A stretch of 64,000 nucleotides of DNA. Origin: Stercorarius parasiticus. Lineage: Eukaryota > Chordata > Aves > Charadriiformes > Stercorariidae. Made by a program: the position numbers and the translations under genes. Location: contig VWZL01002499.1 of assembly GCA_013396915.1 (NCBI GenBank), positions 179,713 to 243,712 of the forward strand. The letters are read 5' to 3'. Shown here piece after piece: positions 47,685 to 60,131 of the stretch. Numbering within the stretch: the stretch's first letter is position 1; each line of letters begins with the position of its first letter. The notes under the pieces were generated by a model that was not told the origin of the DNA, did not search any database, and worked only from the letters and a program-made list of their open reading frames with translations.

Positions 47685-49675
47685 AAAAGACAATGCATGA
47701 TATCCATGTCTGAGAGGGATTTAGCACGGGCTCTGAATAGTCAGGGCAAGAGGAAGCTGTAGTTATTTTAACAAAGAAATACTTCTGAAGTGTGAAAATT
47801 CAGCACTGAACAGCCACAGCAATATTTTGTGTGTTGCAAAGACATTGCCCTAGTGCTGTGAACATTTATTTTGGTTTGAAAAGGGAGCAATTTCCATTAT
47901 ATTTGAGAAAACAACTCAACCTATGGGCAAAAAGATGTCACTGCTTAGTCTACGGAAGGGGGAAGGGAGTTATAAGCTGGACGACAAATGGATTTGACTA
48001 GGAAATGTTTCGATTTTCCAGGAAAGTTTTACCTTCAATCTGTCGTTGTTTGGGACAGACTGACCACTGAAACGAATGACAGATGCTCCCCCCACCTCAA
48101 ACCAGGACACAAACACATGAGAAGATTGGTATATATTGTCAATTTTCTTTGAAATGTTTTAGCTTTTCATTAAAGAGAAGAAACATTTTGTCAGAATAGA
48201 GATTCCATTTCTGAAGGCATTTTCTGTTGGGAAGACTGAAATTTTTGACTGGCTTCATAACAGTTACTGTGTTCTATAATGAAATGAAGTCTCAGGTGAA
48301 CACACAGGAAATACGTCTTCTGAAAAAAAATCACTTGTAAATAAAAAAAGAAAGTTCAGTTCCAGGTGTTTTTGTGAATCTGTCCTGTTTTCACAGATGT
48401 GGAGGAATAGCTGTGAGAAGCAAAAAATGCTTGACACACAAACAGGATGCAAGCACTTATACTTACTGGTGAATTACATGAACTCTCTCAGTCAGCAAAC
48501 ACCCACCTTTCCCATTGCAGGAGGGAAATCCTGAGATTTGGAATGCTTTAGAGTATGATCATGACAGCCTCACGTGTTCCAAGAGTCCTGTTGAAAACAA
48601 TGGGAATATCAAAATCGGGACTATCTACAGATGTCTTGTCTAAAGTAGCAAGGAACAAACCTAATGACTTCTGATTTTTCTGCCTTGAGATCCCATGTTC
48701 TGTTTCCTGTATATTCCTGTGAAGCCTGAGCAAGATCTTTTGAAAAACAATTCAGTGCAGGACTAGCACTGTATTATTTAATAATGTACTCACCATATAA
48801 AAAGATGAAGCCAAAGCGATGAGTATTCTCTAGGCTCAGACTAAAAATTCCCTTTAAAAAAAAACAACTACAAAGCCCCCAGAATAAATTAAAAGAATGT
48901 AAAGCAAGAGCAGTAAGGTACTCTTGGGAAAGTTATATAGGTCCATTACTATATACGCTTCAAGGCCTTGGGAACAAGTCCTCGTCGATGTGATAGAATA
49001 GCTATAGGAAATATGCCCACTTGTACTTTATTGTGTAATTAAATGCTGTATAAATTTTTGATGTACCATGATGGCACACAAATAATATAAAAAAAGAGTA
49101 TTATAGGAAACCGTTGGTTCAAACCAGCTGTTTCCTTCTACAGATTAGCTGGTGTTTTCACCACCTGAAAGGAAGCTAGATGATGTATGAACGAGAGAAG
49201 GACCAGACAGCCAAAAGCAATACAATTGTATTTTTTTAAAGCATAAAATTGCAATGGATAGGGCCGCTTTGGGGGAAAAGTTTATTTTTGAAACTCAGTC
49301 TCAATGAGAGGATATTTTGCAGTAGAAGATGGTATTTTTCAGTTGAGGTTCTACAAATAGTAATAAAGATCGATGGGACCCAGCTATTTAAACCTTTAAT
49401 AAGTCTCATCAACTCACTTTAAATGAGTGTAAAAACATTTTGTTAATTTAGGATTTGGAAGAGATGTGTCTGTTTATAGTGGATGAAGCATGGAGTGGTT
49501 ACAATCACTGGTCCATATTGACTCAGAGAGTCAGAACTGATCTGCCCAAGAAAAACAGAGACACTCCCTTTAAGTCATTAAAACAAACAATATATAGAGA
49601 CATCTGTATACCAAGGTCCGGTATATAGACCTATGACTGTCTTATCCACAGAAGCTGAAAGTTGTGGTAGAAGAA
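47685..49675. other. Intergenic, no gene seen
   Basis: Two acceptor-like pyrimidine tracts occur on the minus strand near 48300-48430, without an obvious coding exon. The rest is AT-rich and featureless. Confidence 0.45.
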
Positions 49676-49677
49676 CT

Positions 49678-50276
49678 ATCATGCCTGACCCATCTCATAG
49701 CCTTCTATGATGTTATAACTGGTTGGCTGGATGAGGGCAGAGCAGCAGATGTCATCTACCTTGACTTCAGCAAGGCTTTTGGGTTTCTCTCATTACATCC
49801 TCCTTAGGAAACTGAGGAAGCATGGACTAGACGAGGGGACAGTGAAGTGGATTGAGAGCTGGCTGTGTGACAGGACTCAGAGGGTTGTGATTAATGGAGC
49901 AGGGTCGAGTTGGAGGCCTGTAACCAGTGGTGTCCCCCAGGGGTCAATACTTGGACCAGTATTGTTTAACATATTCATCAATGACCTGGACGAGGGGACA
50001 GTGTATCCTCAGCAAGTTCGCTGATGATACCAAACTGGATGGGGTGGCTNAAGTTCCAATCAAATATGAGAAAAGACTTCTTTACGGTGAGGGTGACAGA
50101 GCACTGGAACAGGCTGCCCAGGGAGGTTGCGGAGTCCCCTTCTCTGGAGACTTTCAAGACCCGCCTGGATGCAGTCCTGAGTAATGTGCTCTAGGCAATC
50201 CTGCTTTAGCAGGGGAGTTGGACTATATGATTTCTAGTGGTCCCTTCCAACTCTGAAATTCCATGATTCCGTGATT
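49678..50276 (+). mobile_element. CR1 LINE, internally deleted or mis-joined
   Basis: The copy begins in the reverse transcriptase (ATAGCCTTCTATGATG, then ACCTTGACTTCAGCAAGGCT). It loses frame after the KAFG block and continues with [20 protein letters not shown]. At 50037-50050 it reads ACTGGATGGGGTGGCT then N. Directly after the N it resumes with the C-terminal blocks (AGCACTGGAACAGGCTGCCC) and the CR1 3' UTR to ATGATTCCGTGATT near 50275. About 150-200 codons of polymerase are missing at the N. Confidence 0.93.
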
Positions 50277-52485
50277 TCCACACCTCCATTGTCATAATTG
50301 AAAGGATCTTGAAGTATTATGCTGATGTTGAATTCAAATTCTGGGCTTTCCAGCAGTGAGACCTGCACTCACTTTGAGTCCGTATTGTCAATTCAAGTCT
50401 GAAATAGTGTGTGTCAAGAGGGAACACAGCACAGCGGCCACTTCTACGCCAGCTCAGATGCTTGACTTCAAGTTGCATGTTAGACATTGCTGGATCCAAA
50501 ACCTGGACTTCTCTTCCTTAGAAAATCTCAACCTGAGAAAAGTCTCCCGTATCACAGTCTTCACCTGAATTTGTTTGGTTTTTTTTTTTTCTGTCCTTCT
50601 GCTGGAAATTATTTGACTTCTGAGAAACACAGGGATGGGCAAGAAAGAATAATTAGTTATGATCATTTGCACTCAGATAACTGTCATCATAAAGGATTTG
50701 CTAACACATATCTTGCTGCTCTCCAGGGGATGCAGAATTGTCCATTTGTTATCCATGGATGCTGACATTAACCATGAAGAGATTCAGATCAGAATATGAT
50801 TATTTTTTTTTTGCCTTAAGTTTATCACAGGAAAACTTAAATTTTGATATACATTTTTCATAAAGAAATAAAAATGAAACATTTATTTTCAGATAGCTTT
50901 TAGCCAAAATGGCCTTCTAATGGCTAAATACATCAGTAAAGTCCATGTTTCTGAAGCACTGACTTTTGAATCAGCTACAGAAAATAGAGTGCATTTCTCT
51001 GTATTACATTTCATTTTGGGACCACAGTTACAAGGGATCTGTTTTGTTTACTTTGGGGTATAGGTCTCTGGAGACTCATAGATCATGTGTTGATTTTTCT
51101 CTGACTAGCTATGAGATTTATCAAGGGCACTGGGGATATTTTGATAGTAGCCCTGGGAATATGCTCAGGGAGGCAATGAAGACAGATGAACAGCTTATGC
51201 AAGGCAATAGCTGAAACAAAAATGTTATTAAAATTGAAAAGACTTCTAACAATGATTTACGTGTGTCCTGTGAAACAAACAGCATGTGTCAATATTGTGA
51301 ACTTCAAAATGTGTTATTTTGATGATGCACGTCAAAATAAAAAGTCAACATTTCCAAATTCATTTAGTGAAAAAAAAAAGAAAGAGAGGATAGCTTTGTC
51401 TTATTTTTTATAAAGCCAAATGTGGAAATGACAGAATTTCCCTAAACTGTTCAGATCTTTCTTTGTTCTACTCACCTCTGTAACAGATGCTGACCGTACA
51501 CGTTGCAGGGGACAGATACTTGTCTTTCAGCACTAAAAGTGTAGGGATCTACCCATGGACTAGCAAATACCTTTGAATACTTACCATGCTTGCTGTGGCC
51601 ATCTGTCAGTCATACCCAAAATATTCTTTCCGTTCAGACTTTTTTTTTTAAAAAAATCCTTTTCCGAAAAGAAAGACCTGTCTTCTGCCTTTGCTCTTTC
51701 ACTGTATTTCAAAATGGACAAAGTATATGATATAATAAAAAACCAGAAGGTCCTTCTAGATTCTGTGTGCCTTCACACGTTTACAAATAGTGGTTGGATT
51801 CTATTAAAAATTGTCAAGTTGCTGACATTATGTTAGGTTGGGAACAGTAATGGTCAATTCAGTGGGCTATGCTTTGTGTTCCATCACTGCTTATTGAGAC
51901 AGACATTTTTTTTGAGGGGGAACAAAATGTTTCCTTCCCTTTTAGTCAGTTTTTTGGTTTTGTCTTTTTTCTTGAGAACATTTGATAAAGTCCCAGTCCC
52001 CCAGCTCAGATTTTGAAATGAGCTCCCTTGGAATTGAATATGGTTGGGATCACCGCCTTTCTTGAGAAGACTGGTGAAGAGAAGGTTTGGTAAGAGCATG
52101 TAGGGATTTTTCTTCCTTTGGAGCTCATATCATGGGACACTTGAACAAACTGGTGAACACTTTTCTCAGGGACTCTAGCACTATGCTGTGCTTGTGCATA
52201 AAGGCAGTAAAATTAGTTTCCTGTAATAATAATTAGAAAAGCATAATGACAGAAGTTACTGTGTTTGTAAGGTTATCAGATACTAAAGCTGGTGACATTT
52301 CTGCTCGCTCTCCTTTATTTTTATCACAAAATCATATTTGAGTCAATTGTTTGCTCTCAAAGGCAAAATAATTGCAAGAACTTAATTTCAGGGGCGGAGA
52401 GGAAAAATTGAAACGAAAAGTTAAACAAAGCTATCGGCATTTGTTTACTGTAATTCTAACTCCCCTCCCCACCCTTCCTTTTTTT
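50277..52485. other. Intergenic, no gene seen
   Basis: AT-rich, with homopolymer T runs (50579-50592, 51639-51648). Frames up to 92 codons have no family resemblance. Confidence 0.5.
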
Positions 52486-52489
52486 ACAG

Positions 52490-52592
52490 TCTGTGATTTG
52501 GGAGAAAGGGGGGCTGATTCATGTCCTTCAGGGTGGTTGGCGATATGATCGCCACAGAGTGCCAGATGTTAAAAACCCAAGCACAAGAAAGA
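52490..52592 (+). other. Candidate small exon of unknown transcript
   Basis: A very strong pyrimidine tract (CTCCCCTCCCCACCCTTCC, then TTTTTTTACAG ending 52489) precedes 103 bases that are open in one frame (34 codons, reading SVIWEKGGLIHVLQGGWRYD onward). They end at AAAGA/GTGAGTAA (donor at 52593). The local GC content is a little higher than on either side. No family is recognised. The donor lacks the preferred AG at the exon end, and no neighbouring exon was found. Confidence 0.22.
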
Positions 52593-52594
52593 GT

Positions 52595-53510
52595 GAGTAA
52601 TTCAGTAATTCAGTGGTGTTTCTTCTTGCTCTCAATGCTGCATATCCCCCCAGGACTGCAGCAGCACTGAGCAGCCAGAGGGTTTCATGAAGCAGGGCTC
52701 ATTCAACTGGAGCACAAAGAAGATCAGCAGACATGAAACTGAGATAATAGTGGCTTTTCCACATGCATGTCATGAGGAAAATGGATTATCCAGAGATTGG
52801 TATTGGAGAGATTTTGAAGGATGGTAGGGATGCAAAGGCACCAAGGTCACAGGAGTGAAAGGGCAGGTGCTGGAGGTGACGTCCCGACTGGAGTTTGAAT
52901 TCATGGGTGCAGGACAGAAAGAAGGCAGAGCCTTAGCTGTTGTATTTGGGATGCTGCAGGCAGCAAGCCTGGCTCTAAGATGAACTTAGCCATGAAGGCT
53001 CTGAGGCACTAGGGGGTAAAATAGTGACCTGTTCTTGATTAAGGAGAGATGAGGAATTGTACAGCATCAGCTCACGGATGGCTTCCTGGATTAAATGGGT
53101 GGCCTTTTCCTTAGGTGAGTTCATAGTAAATATTTCGGTAGTATTTCAAATATTTGTTACTCCTCTGGAAGGGAGTAATAGCACTATTTCATGCCATGAC
53201 TTGTAAAAGCATCCCTTGAAGATGATAAAATCCAGTTGAAGGCTGTTTCTTGCAGTCCTCTGTGCACAATGTTCCCTGACCTCATAGTCTGCAAAAGAGG
53301 GTTGCTGTTAATTGATTCACTAATAGTTTTGTAATGAAGCTGTCTCTCATGACTGGGTGTTGCTTCAGTATTTGACAATGCAGCATTAATTCCCACCACC
53401 ATATTCTCGGGAAAAATGGTGACAGAAAAGTGCCCCTCCCCTGTCCTGTGGCTTTTGCCTCCCCACGTGCCAGGTGGTCATGAGATTATTTTTTTTTTTG
53501 CATTCAAGGT
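52595..53510. other. Intergenic, no gene seen
   Basis: No coding family and no named repeat. Confidence 0.5.
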
Positions 53511-53512
53511 AG

Positions 53513-54119
53513 GATGCTGTCGTGGTTTAACCCCAGATGGCAACTAGGACCACACAGCCGCTCGCTCACTCCCCCCATGGCAGAGGAAGAGAGTCAGAAG
53601 AGTAAAAGCGAGAAAATTTGTGGTTTGAGATAAAGACAGTTTAATAAGTAAAGCAAAAGCTGCACGCATGCACAAGCAAAGCAAAGCAAGGAATTCATTC
53701 ACTGCTTCCCATCAGCAGGCAGGTGTTCAGCCATTCGCAGGAAAGCAGGGCTCCATCACGCATAACAGTGACTTGGGAAGACAAATGCCATCACTCAAAA
53801 CATCCTCCCTTCCTTCTTCCTCCCCCATCTTCATATACTGAGCAGACATCACATGGCATGGAATATCGCTTTGGTCAGGGGGGATATTGACCCCTTGGGG
53901 TCAGCTGTCCTGGCTGTGTCTCCTCCCAACTTCTTGTGCACCCCCAGCCTACTTACTGGTGGGGTGGGGTGAGGAGCAGAAAAGGCCTTGATTGCTTAGG
54001 GACAACCAAAACCAACAGTGTGCTATCAACACCATTCCCATCCCAAACCCAAAACATAGCATCATACCAGCTGCTAGCAAGCAAGTCAACTCCGTCCCAG
54101 CTGAAACCATGTCAGATGC
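53513..54119 (-). mobile_element. Solo LTR of an avian endogenous retrovirus, copy 2, with target-site duplication
   Basis: The LTR spans 53518-54114 (597 bases), from TGTCGTGGTTTAACCCCAG to CTGAAACCATGTCA. It is flanked by a perfect 5-base duplication GATGC (53513-53517 and 54115-54119). It is the reverse complement of the LTR at 45070 and differs by scattered substitutions and a small insertion near 53877-53895; by eye roughly nine bases in ten agree. By comparison with copy 1 its transcription direction is minus, although its TATA region is decayed (TATATGAAG). No viral gene is attached. A 5-base duplication is the usual size for ERVL-type integrases, though the boundary would also allow 6. 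Confidence 0.92.
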
Positions 54120-54124
54120 TAATT

Positions 54125-55370
54125 TGGTTGTTCTCATATTCGCCTTTTAGTTAGCATTTAGGTAAAAATAACATCAGCTTACCATCAGCATTGACTTTGC
54201 TGCAGTGTCTTTGGGCTGTCATTTTTATAGTGTAATACACGTGGCAAAAGCCTTCAAATGTAGTGAAAGTGCTGCATGAAGAAATAAACCACATATACAT
54301 ATTTCTCAGTTTCTGGCCCAATGAAGAAAGGAAGAACTTTTTGCAATCTGTATTATGAAGACTTTTTTTTGTGTTTTACCTTCAAGTTAGTTACCTTCCA
54401 TAGGGCTTTCAAAGGAGGAGGCAGAGGGGTTGAATCTTTGTCACTTTTCAAAACATCTTCATTTAGATTGGAAACTTTTGGAAGGATATTTTTTTCTATG
54501 CTGTTTACACAATGTAGTCCAATGTGGAAAACATGCCCTGGCCAGTGTAACTCCAATCTCTGATCCAGCTCCTTATTACTGTGATAGAGATACCGATCCA
54601 GTCCAGGTCAGAGTCTCACTGACCACTCCTGCAGGTGTATACATCCAGGAACATATTTTCTGTGGTGGTAACATGAAGTTTCTCTTTTTGTGTGCTTAAT
54701 GTTTTATAAATTTTTCTTATGAAAAAAAAACAAAACCCAAACCCCAAAACCACCAAACACGAAACCAAACCCACAAGAAAATATAGGAGCAACGATGATT
54801 TCAGAACCGGGGTCATTTTGAAATCACATTTATCCAGTACATGTCAATAATGCTACAAAAATTTAATCTTTTCAAATGTATCTTGACATGTATCTTAATG
54901 AATGGTACTTATTATGTATCACTATATTGCTGTAGAAAAAAAAATAATGTTTTCTAAGAGTAAGTATTAGCTGAGACTTACATACATAACACTTGTGACA
55001 TGGGAAACATACCTTACTGCTTTACATTTCCTATCAAATTTAGTTTTTGTTTGATTAGTAGATAACTTGGGTATCATCCATTTAGCAACGCGCTGTTTCC
55101 TCTGTCGTGTGGCAAATTATGTTCTGCAATAAGTCACTTGAATGATGTTATACTAAATTAATTTTCCCTATTGCCCTTTATACTAAGTAACCATAAAATG
55201 TTACTGGTTTACATTCTGCAGGGTTCAGAAACATCTTAATGCTGCCAAATATGATTTTGTGCTCTGCATCTGTCACTCAGATTTTTTCTCATGTCTTAAG
55301 AAAAATCAAACTGATCTAACATTAGGAGCTTTTGTGGACAAAAGAGAAACTGAATTCAGAGAACCTAAGT
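54125..55370. other. Intergenic, no gene seen
   Basis: Contains the A/C-rich low-complexity tract listed next. Overlapping frames near 54321-54700 have no family resemblance. Confidence 0.5.
54720..54782 (+). repeat. A/C-rich low-complexity tract
   Basis: Only A and C for most of its length (AAAACCCAAACCCCAAAACC and similar). The opposite strand has short G runs separated by T, but the runs are irregular and no telomeric hexamer array is present. Confidence 0.85.
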
Positions 55371-55376
55371 TTGTCT

Positions 55377-55475
55377 TCTGTTGGACCTAAATGACTTCTC
55401 GTCCCCATGTGTAAAAGGGGAGCAAAGATACTGATTTATTCTGTAAAACACTTCCAGATTCATGGAGCAGCTGTA
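55377..55475 (+). mobile_element. MIR-like SINE relic
   Basis: TTCTCGTCCCCATGTGTAAA followed by AGGGGAGCAAAGATACTGAT matches the order of the MIR 3' core (tttccccatctgtaaaatggggat..), and CTGTAAAACACTTCCAGATT follows as in the MIR tail (gtaaagtgctttgagatc). Old and diverged. Confidence 0.42.
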
Positions 55476-55904
55476 TGATAGGCAGGTCGGGGCAAAAGCC
55501 TTTTCAAACAGAGTGTGCCTGAACCCCTCTCCAGGCCAGGAGAAGGAATTCCAGCATCGCAAGGCAGAGGTGCATCCTCTCTAAAACTGCATCACCTGAT
55601 TGACAGAATAAAATACCGGGATAGGATAGGATGGGACGTGTGAAGTCAGGTGGGCACAAAGCCTTATTCCCTGCATGCTAAAAAAACTTAGAGGTAAAAG
55701 CACAAATCTGCTCTTCAGTGGCTTCATTCTTAGTACAAGGAGCAGAGCAGCTGGATGAAATCTCTTTAATGCATCTCTCTGGTGACAAAAAAAATGTACT
55801 TTTTGGCACTGCTGCTGCCAACACCTCAGTCTTTGGGTGTAAATGGCATACCTTGCAGTTGGCCACCCTTGGCATTGTGCATTCACACATCACTTACATA
55901 CAGG

Positions 55905-56213
55905 AAAGATGGAGAGGGACTCTTTATCAGACATTGTAGTGATTGGACAAGGGGTAATGGCTTTAAACTGAAAGAGGGGAGATTTGGATTAGATATCAGG
56001 AGGAAATTTTTCACTCTGAGGGTGGTGAGCCCCTGGCCCAGGTTGCCCAGAGAAGCTGTGGATGTCCCATCCCTGGAAGTGTTCAAGGCCAGGCTGGATG
56101 GGGCTTTGAGCAACCTGGTCTAGTGGGAGATGTCCCTGCCCATGGCAGGGGGTTGGAACTAGATGATCTTTAAGGTCCCTTCCAACTCTAACCGTTCTCT
56201 GATTCTATGATCA
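55905..56213 (+). mobile_element. CR1 LINE 3' end
   Basis: The copy starts in the polymerase C-terminus. The frame from 55908 encodes [20 protein letters not shown], then FFTLRVVSPWPRLPREAVD and a LSNLV end at 56123. The CR1 3' UTR follows (GGGGGTTGGAACTAGATGAT, CCCTTCCAACTCTAACC) and the tail ends TTCTCTGATTCTATGATC. It resembles the subfamily of the minus-strand copy at 35.7 kb (ARLDGALSNLV against ARLDEALSNLI). Confidence 0.95.
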
Positions 56214-57135
56214 CAGTCATGACAGTGGTGCTGCAATCCAGTCACTTACAGGGTTTGTTGAAAAGGGGCTGTGTAAAACCAGTAGCAGATTTCTGCTCTC
56301 TCTGTGCTCAGGGCCCTTTTTGCTGATGATGAAGCAGAGTGGGGGGGACAGGGGGAGGTGGGGCAGCAAAGGGAAGAATAAATTTACAGTTTCTTCCCTT
56401 AACCCTGCAGAGCCTGGGGAGAAAGACGGTTGATCCCACACATGACCAGTCGATTCATTGACTTGTGCCCATCACTCAGGGACCTGCCACGCCTGAGTGT
56501 GGACTTGTGCTGGGGTTGGGGAAAGTATAATATAGGGATAGTGGTGCTGCTCTACAGGAATACTACTAAGGGGAGGATTATAGCATGACAGCCGGTCTCC
56601 AGCAAAGTCCACTGGGCTGTCTGGTGGCACTAAATCCATATACATAATATGCTGTTGAGAGATACAGAATTTAGGACTCCTGATGCCACTGTTTGTGATG
56701 TTGCTCTTCAGGATACACAAGCACACTAAGGGGAAATTAACTTCACCTAGTTTTAGCCCTCCAAGTATCCAAAGTATGATGGGATTCTGCTCAGATTATT
56801 GGAAGAACATTGTGCGCTTCCAAAGAACAGGTCAAGCCATCCAAAAACAGACAGGAAACATAGACAGGATCACCATTTTACACGGGGGCTCTTCTGTATC
56901 TCTTTTGCCCAATGAGGGCTTGTGGATAACTGGTTTAGACAAGATGACTCAGCTCCAGCCCTTTGCGGTTGAAACTAGAGGAGATTATTTTCCCCTTAGG
57001 TAATCAGAATTTAGCCAGGAGGGCAAATGTGGTAATGGAATGCTTTATCATGAAGTTCCCAACTACAGAAATCCAACCTGAATAACTAATTGTTAATGGA
57101 GATCTTTACATGCTAATTAGTGATTCTTTCCCTGA
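56214..57135. other. Intergenic, no gene seen
   Basis: Frames up to 106 codons (56683-57003, plus) without family resemblance. No named repeat. Confidence 0.5.
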
Positions 57136-57141
57136 GCAGAG

Positions 57142-57213
57142 TATAAATTATTGAATGCTCAGTTTTTCTGACCTTATCCAGAGAGAAAGCCTTTGGTAAT
57201 ATGCTGTAATAAA
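57142..57213 (+). promoter_or_regulatory. TATA and poly(A) pair, possible old LTR core
   Basis: TATAAA at 57142-57147 is followed about 66 bases on by AATAAA (57208-57213), with CTACGGCACG just after, an order seen in retroviral LTRs. No ends, duplication or family could be placed. Tentative. Confidence 0.2.
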
Positions 57214-58671
57214 CCTATTAAGTCTCTTCTCAGGATGATCTACGGCACGATTTTGAAGTCATTAATTTAGCTGTCATATCTCCTGAAAGCATAATATAAA
57301 TCTAGACAGGAAAAATGGAATAGGGATTGACTGGTAGAAGCAAGCTGGAGAAATAACACCCTGAAGGTGAGACAGTTGGATGAGAGTATGGCTCTGGTGC
57401 AAAGCTGCTGCAGCCGAAGAAGGTATGGGTGCAAGGCAAGACCCTGGGAAAAAGAGGGAGAAGGCTGTGTGAGGCATATGGGTGCCCCCCAGCTTCACAG
57501 ACCACTGCACCCAGACACATCACCAAGAGGTGAGAAGGTTGTGTGGAGCTGATGTTGTGTGATTGTCAGCATCAGTATAACCTCTGCCAGGGGGAGGCAA
57601 CAGTCTTCACTTCTGTTTCATCCCTTCTATTTTTAATTTTAGGTTACTGCTCTTCTCCTGATCTGTGATCAAGGGCAACACAGCACCACAAATCAATGTG
57701 GGTCAACAGCTGTACAGCAGTGTAGGAGTTACTGTAGTTTTAAACTGAGAGTCAGCCACAAAGAGCAGGTTAACAAGTTTTGGAGCATCAACTCTGCAAA
57801 AGATTTTGCTAAGAGAAGTTTGAGCAGGTGAGGGTACAAGTTTGGGTGAAGGCTCTTGAGTGGAAAGTCTGAAGATTAATAACTGTTAAAACACAGCACA
57901 CAACAAGTGATTTGTTATTACAAGATTTTATTTTGACTGCTTGTTTACTGGCTTTTGCCTTTAGCTGACTAATGGGATTACCTCTTGGTAAGAGATAAAA
58001 ATTAAGTGAAATAACTCACTCCTAATGAGCTACATGTAATTGCAGAAATAAGTGTATTACAGTGAGATTGCTTCTTATTGGAGAAGTACAGAATTCCCAT
58101 TTCATCCTCATTGACAGACTAGAAGACTGAAGTCAATCAAAATAGTTTTTAGGTGCCTAAACTTTCACTGACTTCACTGGAAGTATGCGTGGGAGAGCAG
58201 AAATTAGATGACAAACACCTATTCAGTTCCTGACTTAACAGTTTAAAGGAATTATCTCACTTCTTGTTCGGAGAAGGTGTTTTTCATACAGATCTTTCTA
58301 TTATGGCCTTCAGCACACTGTCAGAAGCAGCTCCTAAGTAAGAATATGCTTATTCTTAAAATAAAGAAGCAAAAACAGATTAAGGCTGGGAACTTTGTTG
58401 TAAAGCAGTAGTGTGATAAATCATGCTTTCTTGTGGCAGAGAAAGTCTTGTGACCTGAACACGTCAGGTGATCTGTATGTGCTCCACAGCACAGGAGTTC
58501 ATTGAGTTCCCCAGCCAGTTGCTCCTGACCACCACATACATGTGTTTAGCCCCTTGCTTGCCCTGTGGCCACATCCTCACTTGCTGCCAGGGTAGATGCT
58601 CAGGAAAAGCCCGCTGTTCTCAGAAAAACTCACATTTGGGAGACCCATGGTAACAAAAACCAGGAGGCCCA

Positions 58672-58732
58672 GTGGTGGGGCTAGGTGGTGGGCTGGGTGG
58701 ATATGGTGGGCTCAGGTGGTTCCCAGGGTGTA
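58672..58732 (+). repeat. GGTGGG-rich imperfect minisatellite
   Basis: Repeated GGTGGG/GGTGGT words: GTGGTGGGGCTAGGTGGTGG, then GCTGGGTGGATATGGTGGGC. Units are irregular. Confidence 0.6.
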
Positions 58733-60116
58733 GGGGATGCTTTTTTTTTTAAAGCATACATATGGGGAAGAAGAGTTCAGGGTGCAAAAGTGAGTAATTG
58801 CATGATGATATGAGGAGTGTGTTGGGTCTTTTTCTCCAAGGCCCTGGATAATTCACTATGAGGTTGAATTGGGGTCAGATGAAGACCCTGGACTAAGCCT
58901 GACCCCCAGCTTTCTTGAGCAAGACACGGGGTGCTCAGAACCAGCCAAGTGCTGGTTACCCATAGGAAATCTAACAACCAACTTGGACAGCCAGAAATAC
59001 AATATATTTGTAAAAACATATGACTTTGGCAAATAATGATTTTTTTGCCCTGTTCCTGAAAATCCAGCATGCATCCTGGGGGATGCTTTACATGCCCAAT
59101 CCCTACGCTTTGACAATAAAGAAGTTTTTAAGAAGGAAAGGTCAGCTGAAATATTTTTTTTCAGGAAATCTAATTCCAGACTGAGGACAAGCCTTTGAAA
59201 TGTTACTGAAAGATGAAATACTGAAGGAAACAAATGTCTTGGCTGGTCTATGGCATTCATCTGCAATGGGTGCAGGTGGCTGCAGCCTCGGCTGGAACTG
59301 GGACACTACGGAGCCATGAAGCTTCTACGTGATCATAGCTTTAGGATAGTGGCATCATGTGCAAGGCTGCAGCCTTCTTCACTCCAGAATAAACCAAAAG
59401 CTCGGGATAAATCTGTACTAATGGAGAAAGAAGTATATAATGCTTTCTTGTCCTGTGGTGACTGTGGTTATAACACTTCAATGGGTTAGGACCTCTATAT
59501 AGTTGTTGAACAAGCAAAAAACAAAAGAATTACCTCTCCCTAAGGGAGTGTGCAGCTTTAGCCCGCATACCTTAAATTCTTCCCTTATTTTGAGATGGAT
59601 GTTTTAGAAAACTATCCCACACAGGTATTTCAGACATCATGTCTCAATTTTTCTAATTAAATAAATAACTTAGTGCAGATCACCTCGTAAGTTATATTGT
59701 AGTATTAGATTTCCTACATCCTTCAGCTTTCCTTTCTGTACACATACATCAAGAAAGGCAGTGCTGTATATGTGTAAATTGGGCTAGAATTAACCTGTAT
59801 GATACGCTGTAGAAATATTCTTTAGAAAATAGGAAATAGTATTAAAGGATTAATTCTAGGTTTCTGCATATGTGGTATTTACTCCCTGTGTTGCCATAAG
59901 CATTGAGGTATGAAAACAGAGAGAATGGTAATTTTTAAGAGTCTGCATTGAAAATACTATTTTTATTTTGATCACTGTCCTGCTCCAGATATAAACAGCA
60001 TTAAAACTCTTGTTTCCTGAAAAGCGGCAGGTTTTATAGTTAAAATAATCAGGAAAAGAGCATTGGAACAAAAGCATATGTATAATAAGGAGGAATAAAT
60101 AAAAGTAGAAAAAACC

Positions 60117-60131
60117 CTGCTGCTGCTGCTG
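60117..60131 (+). repeat. Short (TGC)n run
   Basis: CTGCTGCTGCTGCTG, about five units. Confidence 0.85.

Noticed and set aside
54720..54782. Interstitial telomere-like array
   Set aside because: Runs of C are irregular and the TTAGGG/CCCTAA hexamer is absent.
58140..58190. Old sauropsid repeat phrase (TTAGGTGCCTAAAC)
   Set aside because: Too short and diverged to assign to a family.
58856..59266. 136-codon open frame, minus strand
   Set aside because: No family resemblance and no supporting splice or promoter signals.
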